5,004 nucleotides of DNA, taken from contig JALTLT010000195.1 of assembly GCA_027001815.1 (NCBI GenBank), forward strand, positions 1 through 5,004, written 5' to 3'. Below the pieces are notes generated by a model. That model ran no database searches and was not told the origin of the DNA. It saw only the letters and a program-made list of their open reading frames with translations. This stretch comes from Gammaproteobacteria bacterium (GTDB taxonomy: Bacteria > Pseudomonadota > Gammaproteobacteria > JALTLT01). A program made the translations under genes and the position numbers. Positions within the stretch are counted from its first letter, which is position 1; every line of letters starts with the position of its first letter. Positions 1 to 5,004 of the stretch are shown piece after piece.

Positions 1-92
1 ACCACACTCGGCCCCGCTTTCGCGCCGCCCGACCCCCGTTTCGCCTGGCCGCCGGCGGTGGCGTACCGGGAGAGACCGGGGCCGAGTGTGGT
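1..92. repeat. Long-range inverted repeat, arms 1-16 and 77-92
   Basis: Positions 1-15 (ACCACACTCGGCCCC) are the exact reverse complement of 78-92, and pair 16/77 extends the match to 16 bp. After one mismatch (17/76), pairs 18/75, 19/74 (G-T), 20/73 and 21/72 continue the stem. The enclosed segment is itself GC-rich with small palindromes (for example around 50-57). The left arm starts exactly at the window edge, so the repeat may be longer than visible. It could be a foldback or REP-like repeat, a structured RNA element, or an assembly fold-back if this is a contig end. The pairing is seen directly; its role is unknown. Confidence 0.7.
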
Positions 93-297
93 CGCCGCCC
101 CTTCGGAGGAGGAGGAGGAGAACGCCGCTCTTCCGACCGACCGCGAGCGGCCCCCCAACCTCCCGGAAGGAGAAGGGGTGGCCAGTGATGGAGGTTACGG
201 AGGGTCCGGGCAGAGCGGGGCTCCGGCCATGGGATACCAGTGGCCGGAGGCGGGCCGTTCGGGACGCTACTGGCGTTTCTCCGCGCCGCGGGAGTGA
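1..297 (+). CDS. Possible C-terminal tail of an unrecognised Pro/Gly/Glu-rich protein (5' partial)
   Basis: This frame is open from the window edge to a TGA at 295-297 (98 codons). The product is low-complexity: a Pro/Ala-rich start, a run of five Glu (GAG repeat at 106-120), a Gly/Ser-rich middle and an aromatic/basic end that closes WRFSAPRE. No domain or family is recognisable. By hand count about 78% of third positions are G/C, against about 66% of second positions. That is only a mild coding signature, weaker than in the clear genes of this window, and stop-free runs of this length arise by chance in such GC-rich DNA. An alternative is a short gene starting at GTG 178, which has AAGGAG at 167-172 five bases upstream and would encode 39 residues ending at the same stop. 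The region could also be non-coding. I infer a disordered tail of a gene lying to the left, with low confidence. Confidence 0.33.
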   Translation, partial: TTLGPAFAPPDPRFAWPPAVAYRERPGPSVVAAPSEEEEENAALPTDRERPPNLPEGEGVASDGGYGGSGQSGAPAMGYQWPEAGRSGRYWRFSAPRE

Positions 298-335
298 ACC
301 GCTCCTCCGGTCCAGACTGAGCGGGGGCCTGGGAG

Positions 336-809
336 ATGAGCCGGGAGCCGGCCGTGAGGGGTGACGGGGGCCCGCGCCACGTTCCGCGCCGCCTGCGGGA
401 GTTCATCATGCCCTCCGCCTGGGTGGTGCTCTGGCTGTTCACCCTGAAGCTGGGCTGGCTGGAGGGGGGTGGTTTCTTCGCCCTGCTCTGGAGCCTGTCG
501 GTGGGGGCGGTGGTGGTGGAGATGGTCAACAAGCTGCTCAATCCGCCCCTCCGCGTGGCCGGCGACACCGTGCGGATTGCGCGCCCCTGGTGGCCGCGGC
601 CCCTGGTGGTACGCCGCGACCGGATGGCGGCGCTGCTGCGCTGCCGTTTCCCCGGCCGAAGGGGTGGGGTGGGCCCCACCCGCTACTGGATCCGTCTTCG
701 GGACGGCGGTCGCGTCCCCCTCCCCCATCGCCTGCCGGCCGGGACCATCGAGGCCCTGCTGCGACCCTTCGATCTGCCCCTGGAAGAGGTGCCTCCGCCC
801 CGCCGCTGA
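336..809 (+). CDS. Small membrane protein with two N-terminal helices and a basic, possibly PH-like, C-terminal domain
   Basis: 157 codons, stop TGA at 807-809. Residues 1-22 are hydrophilic and Arg-rich. Two hydrophobic segments follow at about 23-42 (FIMPSAWVVLWLFTLKLGWL) and 46-64. After them comes a basic soluble part, about 67-150, that alternates short beta-like stretches (PLRVAGDTVRIARPWW, RYWIRLRDGGRVPLP) with a final amphipathic helix (AGTIEALLRPF). Two helices followed by a beta-rich domain is the plan of bacterial PH-domain membrane proteins, but I see no diagnostic motif, so PH-like is an inference from layout. Start: ATG 336 is the first start after an in-frame stop at 318. The alternative ATG at 408 (residue 25) has the better ribosome site, GGGAG at 397-401 with six bases spacing. 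The 336-407 stretch keeps high third-position G/C (22 of 24 codons), which favours the longer form. The gene is convergent with the protease and its function is unknown. Confidence 0.72.
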   Translation: MSREPAVRGDGGPRHVPRRLREFIMPSAWVVLWLFTLKLGWLEGGGFFALLWSLSVGAVVVEMVNKLLNPPLRVAGDTVRIARPWWPRPLVVRRDRMAALLRCRFPGRRGGVGPTRYWIRLRDGGRVPLPHRLPAGTIEALLRPFDLPLEEVPPPRR

Positions 810-869
810 CGACGGCATGCCGAGTGCAACTCGGCGCCCCGGGCGGAGCGTCCCGCCGGCAACCTCCCG
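810..869. other. Convergent intergenic spacer with a short hairpin at 819-835
   Basis: Sixty bases separate two converging stop codons. The arms GCCGAGT (819-825) and ACTCGGC (829-835) are perfectly complementary around a GCA loop, giving a 7-bp stem ten bases after the stop of the membrane-protein gene. There is no T tract on either side, so it does not meet the usual rho-independent pattern. It could still act as a pause site or a 3'-end stabiliser. Nothing else is recognisable here. Confidence 0.35.
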
Positions 870-3455
870 TCAGCGAAGCCGCCGGATCGGCCTGGAGGGA
901 AGAGCCCCTCCGCCCACCGCCGCCCCGGCCGGCGCCACCGGCTGGAAGCCGGTGGCGAAATCGATGCCGGTGGTGGCGCTCTGCAGCTCGATCCGGGTGG
1001 GATTGTCAAGGGTCACGTAGGCACCGCACGACTCGCCCGCGTCGCAGATGTTGCCGTCGTTGTCCAGGTCCGAACCGCTGAAAAGGTGGTAGGTGCCGTG
1101 GGGCACGGCGGCAAATCGGTAGTTGTAGAGGCCACTCTCATCGGCGTTGGCCTCCGTCTGTTCCAGATGCATCTCGTCCGCCGTGTCCACCAGCAACAGG
1201 TACTGGCGACCCGCGTCTGCCGGCAGCTCGGTGCTGGAGACGGTCATCCAGACCGGGAGCTGCACCTCGTTGGCGTCGGAGGTGAAGATCACGGTGGTGC
1301 TGTAGAGGCCATCGGCCAGGCCGGTTCGGTCCACCGTCAGCAGCCAGGTGCCGAGCCGGGTGAGCGGGTCCACCGAGGTCGTTTCCTCGACGGTGAGCCA
1401 GGCGGCGTCGGAGGTGGCGCCGGTGACCACCAGGTTGCCGCCCCCGCTGTTCTCGAGAACCACCTCCGCGCTGAATCGGTCGGCGCGGATGGTGACCGAG
1501 GCCGGTGCCACCGTCAGCAGGGGCCCCGGCTCGCCGGGGATGATGCCGTTGGCCAGGTCGATGGCGGCACTCACCGCCTTGTAGGCGTTGAGCAGACCGT
1601 AGCCGAACCGGATGTCGGGTCCTGCGTCACCCTTGTCGTCGGCCATGTAGCCTCCCGTCAGCAGGGTGTTGACGTCGGTCGGGTCGAGAGCGGGATGGAC
1701 CGCCATCATCAGGCCGATCACCGCCGAGACGTGGGGCGCGGCCATGGAGGTCCCCTGCATGAAGGGATAGACCAGGCGCAGGGTCCCGCTGCTGTCGTCG
1801 GCCCCCGTGGAGAGGATGCCGTCGGGGTAGCCGTCGCCGTTCAGGTCGGTACTGGTGTCGCCCCCGGGGGCGGCGATGTCCACGTGGTTGCCGTAGTTGG
1901 AGTAGTAGGTGGTCCAGCCGTCGTAGCCCACCGCGCTCACGCCGATCACCCCGTCGTAGGAGGCGGGATAGAAGGGGGCGTTGACGCCGTCGTTGCCGGC
2001 GGCGGCCACCACCGTCACCCCGGCCGCGATCACGCTCTGCACGGCCGTATCCTCGAAGCTGGAGTAGGGGCCCCCGCCGAGGCTGAGATTGATCACCCGC
2101 GCCGGATTGTCGGGCACCGTGCCGCTGTCGTTGGTCATGCCGGCGGCGTAGTACATGCCCTGGACCACGTCGTAGGTGGTGCCGCCGCCGATGCCGAGCA
2201 CCCGAACCGGCATCACCTTCCCCTGCCAGTTGATGCCCGCCACGCCGAGGCCGTTGCCGGTGGCGGCGGCGACGATGCCGGAGACGTGGGTGCCGTGGAA
2301 GGAGCTGCTTCCGTCGAAGCCCGACTGGTCCCCCACGTCGGTGGGATCGGGGTCGATGCCGCCGTCTCCGTCGCCGGAAGTGGTGGGGTTACTGATGAAG
2401 TCGTAGCCGGGCAGCAGCCGGCCCTGCAGATCCGGGTGGTCGAAACGCACCCCCGTGTCGAGCACCGCCACTACCACGCTCGCGTCGCCGGTGGTGAGGT
2501 CCCAGGTGGCGGGCAGGTTGATCTGCGGGAGATTCCACTGGTAGGGGGAGTAGTAGCTGTCGTCGGGAAGCAGGGCCGCCTGGCGGATGAAGTTGGGTTC
2601 CGCTGCCTCCACCAGCCGGTGGTGAACCAGCTTCCCGGCCACCTCCAGGACGGCGCGCTTGCGGTCGGAGAGCAGTGCCGCGAGCCGTCCCGGCGGAACG
2701 TCCCCCAGCCGCACGAGGAGCCGGCGCAACCCCTCCCCTTCCGGCAGGCCGAGGCGCAGCAGCCGGTCGGGAGCGCCAGCCAGTCGCCGCAGGCCGAGCG
2801 ACTCGAGCCGTTCCAGCGCCCGCGCCCCGCGAGTGCCGCCCGGCAGGGAGACGAGCAGTTCACCGGGCACGAAGGGGTCGGAGAGACGGGCGGCCCGTGG
2901 AGCGTCGAGGCCCCCGGCCTGGCCCACGTTGAGATTGTAGATGGAGGCACCGCTCGCAGCCCGCACCTCGATGTACCAGGTGCCGTCGGCGGGGGCGGTG
3001 AGCGAGAGCCGGGTACCGGCGGTGGTCTCGTCGATCGGTGAGCCCGTGGCGGTCGGGTCCCAGAGGGCGAGGATCTGGGTCGCCTGGTCGGCGTCGGCCA
3101 CCAGCAGGGTGACGGTCTGGCCGGCGGCGAGGTTGGCCTGGTAGAAGTCGGAGTGGTCGCCAGCCGCCTGCGACCGCCCCGCCGGGCCCGTGCCCGGGAG
3201 GTTCAGGTAGCCTCCCACCACCGCGGGATTGGGGATCAACTGGGCGAATTTGAGGGAGTCGTTGCGGGCGTAGGAGGCCTGGGGGTCGTTGACGTCGCTG
3301 TCCACCGCGTTGAAGCTGGAGGTGGTGACCGTTCCCTCGAGGCTGGTGGTTTCGGTGGGGGTGGTACCCGATTCATCCTTGCCGCCGCCCCCGCAGGCGG
3401 TCACGGAGAGAAGAAGGGCGAGTCCCTGCAGGAGCAGGTGGAAACGTCGCTGCAT
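870..3455 (-). CDS. S8 (subtilisin-family) serine protease, exported lipoprotein
   Basis: 861 residues from ATG 3455; GGAGG at 3462-3466, six bases upstream, fixes this start over an in-frame TTG at 3479. Residues 1-20 form a lipoprotein signal peptide with lipobox VTAC; Cys21 would be lipidated, and Gly at +2 suggests outer-membrane sorting. About 99-178 resembles a bacterial pre-peptidase (PPC) beta domain (SDFYQ, GTWYIEVRA). About 197-291 looks like a subtilase propeptide (PGELLVSLPGG to AEPNFIR). The catalytic domain, about 300-630, carries Asp333 (VLDTGV), His387 (HGTHVSG), oxyanion Asn488 (AAGNDG) and Ser570 (GTSMAAPH), so the enzyme should be active. An EF-hand-like DLNGDGYPDG lies at 537-546. 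About 644-740 is an Ig/BACON-like beta domain. About 751-837 ends in a second calcium-type loop with a Cys pair (804, 810); these and Cys21 are the only cysteines. The final ~24 residues are an atypical Ala/Gly/Pro then Arg-rich tail encoded across a foldback repeat. Expected role: peptide-bond hydrolysis in the periplasm or at the cell surface; substrate unknown. Confidence 0.95.
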   Translation of the reverse strand: MQRRFHLLLQGLALLLSVTACGGGGKDESGTTPTETTSLEGTVTTSSFNAVDSDVNDPQASYARNDSLKFAQLIPNPAVVGGYLNLPGTGPAGRSQAAGDHSDFYQANLAAGQTVTLLVADADQATQILALWDPTATGSPIDETTAGTRLSLTAPADGTWYIEVRAASGASIYNLNVGQAGGLDAPRAARLSDPFVPGELLVSLPGGTRGARALERLESLGLRRLAGAPDRLLRLGLPEGEGLRRLLVRLGDVPPGRLAALLSDRKRAVLEVAGKLVHHRLVEAAEPNFIRQAALLPDDSYYSPYQWNLPQINLPATWDLTTGDASVVVAVLDTGVRFDHPDLQGRLLPGYDFISNPTTSGDGDGGIDPDPTDVGDQSGFDGSSSFHGTHVSGIVAAATGNGLGVAGINWQGKVMPVRVLGIGGGTTYDVVQGMYYAAGMTNDSGTVPDNPARVINLSLGGGPYSSFEDTAVQSVIAAGVTVVAAAGNDGVNAPFYPASYDGVIGVSAVGYDGWTTYYSNYGNHVDIAAPGGDTSTDLNGDGYPDGILSTGADDSSGTLRLVYPFMQGTSMAAPHVSAVIGLMMAVHPALDPTDVNTLLTGGYMADDKGDAGPDIRFGYGLLNAYKAVSAAIDLANGIIPGEPGPLLTVAPASVTIRADRFSAEVVLENSGGGNLVVTGATSDAAWLTVEETTSVDPLTRLGTWLLTVDRTGLADGLYSTTVIFTSDANEVQLPVWMTVSSTELPADAGRQYLLLVDTADEMHLEQTEANADESGLYNYRFAAVPHGTYHLFSGSDLDNDGNICDAGESCGAYVTLDNPTRIELQSATTGIDFATGFQPVAPAGAAVGGGALPSRPIRRLR
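933..957. repeat. Perfect 10-bp foldback palindrome inside the 3' end of the protease gene (REP-like)
   Basis: Arms CGCCACCGGC (933-942) and GCCGGTGGCG (948-957) pair perfectly around the loop TGGAA. The palindrome encodes part of the last regular strand and the start of the odd C-terminal tail of the protease (residues about ATGFQPVA). It has no T tract after it on either strand, so it is not a standard terminator. From memory, palindromes with a GGCTGGAAGCC core are dispersed in a number of GC-rich genomes; I cannot confirm copies here because only this one is in the window. It may be a REP/foldback element or an mRNA 3'-end stabiliser. Confidence 0.65.
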
Positions 3456-3461
3456 CGGCGG

Positions 3462-3466
3462 CCTCC
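3462..3466 (-). promoter_or_regulatory. Ribosome binding site of the protease gene
   Basis: GGAGG on the minus strand lies six bases before ATG 3455. It decides the start in favour of MQRRFHLL, which opens directly into the signal peptide. The upstream TTG at 3479 would add eight residues and place this site inside the coding region. Confidence 0.85.
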
Positions 3467-3561
3467 AGTGTTCTGGCAATCATCGGGGGGCCTTCGGTCC
3501 CCTTCTCGTTGGAATGTTCCTGCGTGTCGTGGCGGACGGCGCGGCCCCCCGCGGTGGCTTC
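3467..3561 (-). other. Leader region between comF and the protease gene, with two GC hairpins
   Basis: On the minus strand CGCGG/CCGCG arms (3540-3544 and 3549-3553) form a 5-bp stem with a 4-base loop, ending nine bases after the comF stop codon. Nearer the protease, about 3485-3502, a G-rich arm (GGGGACC) can fold on GGCCCC with one bulged A around GAA. Neither is followed by a T tract. I see no convincing -35/-10 pair, so whether the protease is transcribed with comF or from its own promoter cannot be decided here. Confidence 0.3.
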
Positions 3562-4257
3562 CTACCTCTCCCCCGCCGGCAGGGCGCGACAGAGGGACCA
3601 CACCTCGATCGAATCCGCGCCCGCTTCGAGCAGGGAACGGGTCACCGCATCCACGGTGCCGCCGGTGGTCACCACATCGTCCACCAGCAGCAGGCGGCTC
3701 GGCAGGCGCCCTCCGCAGCGAAAGGCGTGCCGCAGGTTGGCGGCGCGTTGGCGGCGGGCGAGGGTCGACTGGGGCGTGGTCCAGCGGAGCCGTTCGCACC
3801 GATGAGTGAGCAGCGGCAACCGGAGACGGGCCGCGACCACCCGCGCCAGCTCGTGGGCCTGGTTGAAGCCGCGCTGACGCTGGCGCCGGGGGTGCAGGGG
3901 GACACCCATCACCCCTTCGGCAGCGCAGCCCCTCCTCTCCACCTCTTCCGCAAGCATACCACCGAGAAGACGGGCGTTCTGCAAACGGCTTCCGAACTTC
4001 AGGTCGTGGATCAGCCGGCTCACCGGCGGTTCGTAGCGGAAGAGGGCGTTTTGCCGCTTCCACGGCGGGGGGTGCCGGAGGCAGGAGCCGCAGACACCGT
4101 CGGCCGGCAGGGCGCAGAGGGGGCAGGCGGCGCCGAGCCACGGCAGGGCCGACTCGCACCTCTTGCAGAGATCCCGTCCCGCACCCGGCGCCCCGCACAC
4201 CACGCAGCGGTGTGGCATCAGCAGGCGCTGGGCAATCTCTATCCACTTGTTCGCCAT
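3562..4257 (-). CDS. comF: ComF family protein (phosphoribosyltransferase-like, zinc-finger N-terminus)
   Basis: 231 residues from ATG 4257, stop TAG at 3562-3564. The N-terminal third carries four CxxC pairs (Cys18/21, 31/34, 45/48, 56/59), the double zinc-binding module of the ComF family. The C-terminal part is a type I phosphoribosyltransferase fold with the PRPP-binding motif VDDVVTTGGT at 192-201 and the family block HPRRQRQRGFNQAHELA before it. ComF proteins are cytoplasmic and in several bacteria are needed for DNA uptake during transformation, possibly handling incoming single-stranded DNA; the biochemical reaction is not settled. Start choice: MANKWIEIAQRLLMPHRCVVCG matches the usual short lead-in to the first CxxC. 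The frame is open further upstream, with an ATG at 4332 preceded by GGAG, but the added 25 codons have only about 60% G/C at third positions, unlike the gene itself. Divergence from a bioB operon is a common gammaproteobacterial arrangement. The ribosome site of the chosen start is weak (AGGGA adjoining the ATG). Confidence 0.93.
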   Translation of the reverse strand: MANKWIEIAQRLLMPHRCVVCGAPGAGRDLCKRCESALPWLGAACPLCALPADGVCGSCLRHPPPWKRQNALFRYEPPVSRLIHDLKFGSRLQNARLLGGMLAEEVERRGCAAEGVMGVPLHPRRQRQRGFNQAHELARVVAARLRLPLLTHRCERLRWTTPQSTLARRQRAANLRHAFRCGGRLPSRLLLVDDVVTTGGTVDAVTRSLLEAGADSIEVWSLCRALPAGER

Positions 4258-4280
4258 TCCCTGGTCTCTCTGGTTGACAA
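4247..4280. promoter_or_regulatory. Candidate BirA (biotin operon) operator, weak
   Basis: Right half GGTTGACAA (4272-4280) matches 8 of 9 positions of the proteobacterial BirA half-site GGTTTACAA as I remember it. Left half TTGTTCGCC (4247-4255) matches 6 of 9 of TTGTAAACC. The 16-base spacing is within the range usually accepted. The right half overlaps the predicted -35 of the operon containing bioB, and the left half overlaps the comF start codon. Such a site would repress biotin synthesis when biotin is plentiful. The left half is poor, so this is only a candidate. Confidence 0.25.
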
Positions 4281-4484
4281 TGGCGGGTGGATCCTTACCA
4301 TTGACGGACCGACCCGGCCGTACGGTTGTCATGGACGGTCTCCGCAGCAAGCCTGCCTCGGGCGCAGGAGCTGTATCGCGCCGAGGTGGACAAATCCGCC
4401 GGTCCACGCCGCAAGGTGCGGCGCACCGGTGAACGGCGTCCCGGTACGCCTTGCTGAAGAGACCTGGAGTTCCATTCTAGTCCC
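4258..4484. other. Divergent intergenic region with GC palindromes in the leader of the bioB operon
   Basis: The comF-proximal half holds the candidate promoter and operator. The other half holds a cluster of overlapping palindromes. CGCCGCA/TGCGGCG (4407-4413 and 4417-4423) forms a 7-bp stem with an AGG loop. GGTGCG-G-CGCACC (4415-4427) is a 13-base near-palindrome competing with it. CACCGGTG (4424-4431) is a perfect palindrome. GGCGT/ACGCC (4435-4439 and 4446-4450) is a 5-bp stem with a 6-base loop. An imperfect direct repeat also occurs (GGTTGACAATGG at 4272-4283, GGTTGTCATGG at 4324-4334). No credible gene is present; open frames here are overlaps or shadows of comF. Confidence 0.5.
4274..4301 (+). 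promoter_or_regulatory. Candidate sigma70 promoter for the membrane protein-bioB operon
   Basis: A perfect -35 TTGACA (4274-4279) is followed after 16 bases by TACCAT (4296-4301), four of six matches to the -10 consensus. This lies in the locally least GC-rich part of the divergent region. Transcription would start near 4308 and give a leader of about 175 bases before ATG 4485. A promoter closer to the gene cannot be excluded. Confidence 0.4.
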
Positions 4485-4889
4485 ATGAATCCCGTAACCG
4501 AACCCCCGGCCGGAGGATCGAAGAGCATCCGCGGCGCCTCTGCCCGCACCGCGGCGGCGCTGTTCAACTACGGCAACATCCTCGGCATCCTCGTTCCGGT
4601 GCCGCTCGGTATGCTCTGGCTCGGCATCTCCATGATCGTCTATGCCATGAACCGCCACCACCCCAATCCCAAGGTGGGGCACTACACCCAGCAGGCTGCC
4701 TACCGCTTCTACGGCATCACCGGCGCCTTCACCGCCGTGGCGATCTTCTTTCCCGGCCAGGACTGGACCCCCTACCTGGGCGCCTGGATCCTCGGCGCCC
4801 TGGTGCTGGTGCCCTGGTCGATCCTCGACATCGTGCGCATCCATCGTGACGAGTGGCGGGACATGGAGATTCCGGAGGGGCTGGCGTGA
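4485..4889 (+). CDS. Conserved-looking three-helix membrane protein of unknown function, coupled to bioB
   Basis: 134 residues, ATG 4485 to TGA 4887-4889. A hydrophilic N-terminus (1-25) is followed by three hydrophobic segments at about 32-55 (LGILVPVPLGMLWLGISMIV), 73-90 and 97-117. The loop between the first two (NRHHPNPKVGHYTQQAAYRFYG, 56-77) is rich in His, Asn and Gln. The chain ends in a charged cytoplasmic-type tail (RIHRDEWRDMEIPEG). The helix plan and HYTQQAAYRF-like loop recall DUF4870-type small membrane proteins, and I recall similar proteins beside bioB in related bacteria, but I cannot give a function. The start has no well-placed ribosome site: GGAG at 4466-4469 is 15 bases upstream. 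No better start appears before the first helix. The stop overlaps the bioB GTG by four bases, so the two are expected to be translationally coupled in one operon. Any role in biotin metabolism or transport is inferred from position only. Confidence 0.85.
   Translation: MNPVTEPPAGGSKSIRGASARTAAALFNYGNILGILVPVPLGMLWLGISMIVYAMNRHHPNPKVGHYTQQAAYRFYGITGAFTAVAIFFPGQDWTPYLGAWILGALVLVPWSILDIVRIHRDEWRDMEIPEGLA
4874..4880 (+). promoter_or_regulatory. Ribosome binding site of bioB
   Basis: GGAGGGG inside the last codons of the preceding gene lies five bases before GTG 4886. This spacing supports GTG as the bioB start and explains how ribosomes finishing the upstream gene could reinitiate. Confidence 0.8.
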
Positions 4890-5004
4890 CCGCCGAGGCG
4901 GAGACGCTGCGTCACGACTGGAGCCGCGAGGAGGCGGCGGGGCTCTTCGCCCTCCCCCTCAACGACCTCCTCTACCGCGCCCATTCCCTCCACCGCCGCC
5001 ATTT
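4886..5004 (+). CDS. bioB: Biotin synthase, N-terminal part (cut by the window edge)
   Basis: Starts at GTG 4886, overlapping the previous stop in GTGA; 39 full codons are visible. The product begins MTAEAETLRHDWSREEAAGL and continues with FALPLNDLLYRAHSLHRRHF. This matches the conserved N-terminal helix of biotin synthases (pattern W-x(n)-LF-x-P-x-x-DLL-x-x-A-x-x-xHR-x-HF, as in the E. coli enzyme). BioB is a cytoplasmic radical-SAM iron-sulfur enzyme that inserts sulfur into dethiobiotin to make biotin. The CxxxCxxC cluster motif lies beyond the right edge, so integrity cannot be judged. It appears to be the second gene of its operon; other bio genes would be expected to follow. Confidence 0.9.
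   Translation, partial: MTAEAETLRHDWSREEAAGLFALPLNDLLYRAHSLHRRH

Noticed and set aside
105..120. GAG trinucleotide repeat (five units)
   Set aside because: A short, simple repeat that is common in GC-rich coding DNA; no sign of a phase-variation switch, because length changes would keep the frame.
661..680. G-rich run and 7-bp hairpin (GGTGGGG at 663-669, CCCCACC at 674-680), possible G-quadruplex
   Set aside because: It lies inside coding sequence, has only three G runs of three or more, and is expected from Gly/Pro codons in this base composition.
267..818. 183-codon open frame on the - strand
   Set aside because: Antisense to the 336-809 membrane-protein gene, with Gln/His/Pro/Gly-rich shadow composition and no helices or motifs.
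819..835. Rho-independent terminator between the converging genes
   Set aside because: The 7-bp hairpin is real, but there is no T tract on either strand, so it is listed only as a hairpin in the spacer.
1086..3041. 651-codon open frame on the + strand
   Set aside because: It lies entirely antisense to the protease gene. Its product is Gly/Val/His-rich low complexity typical of the mirror frame of a GC-rich gene, with no recognisable domain.
4258..4407. N-terminal extension of ComF by up to 50 residues
   Set aside because: Although open and containing ATG 4332 with GGAG upstream, the extension has low third-position G/C and would exceed the usual short lead-in before the first CxxC pair.
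3289..4488. 399-codon open frame on the + strand
   Set aside because: Antisense to comF and the protease start; no domain is seen, and the real genes on the other strand have clear family motifs.

Overview
GC-rich (roughly 70% G+C) chromosomal DNA with strong G/C bias at third codon positions. It most resembles a gammaproteobacterium, possibly of the Ectothiorhodospiraceae/Chromatiales kind. The lineage call is an inference from two things: a comF gene divergent from the head of a bioB biotin-synthase operon, and a secreted lipoprotein subtilase with domains common in such bacteria.

Layout, left to right. 1-335 is a weakly supported stretch. It has one open frame running in from the left edge to 297 (low-complexity Pro/Gly/Glu-rich) and a long-range inverted repeat at 1-92 with 15-16 perfect base pairs. 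336-809 (+) encodes a small two-helix membrane protein with a basic, possibly PH-like, cytoplasmic tail. It converges on 870-3455 (-), a large S8 subtilisin-family lipoprotein protease of 861 residues with an intact Asp/His/Asn/Ser set. The last codons of the protease contain a perfect 10-bp foldback (933-957) that looks like a dispersed REP-type palindrome. Upstream of the protease on the same strand is comF (3562-4257, -), with four CxxC pairs and a PRPP-binding motif.

A 227-bp divergent regulatory region (4258-4484) separates comF from a + strand operon. It holds a plausible sigma70-type promoter, a weak BirA-operator-like element and several GC-rich palindromes. The operon begins with a 134-residue three-helix membrane protein of unknown function (4485-4889). 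Its stop overlaps the GTG start of bioB (4886 to the right edge, only the first 39 codons visible).

How the genes relate. The last two genes are almost certainly co-transcribed and translationally coupled, so the small membrane protein is tied to biotin synthesis by position only. ComF is their usual divergent neighbour. The protease and the 336-809 membrane protein share no evident function with the rest. I see no CRISPR array, phage gene, transposase, toxin-antitoxin pair, tRNA or rRNA. Nothing amounts to a clearly new system. The observations most worth checking are the 933-957 foldback that may have extended the protease ORF, the 1-92 inverted repeat, the uncharacterised membrane protein coupled to bioB, and the possible biotin operator.
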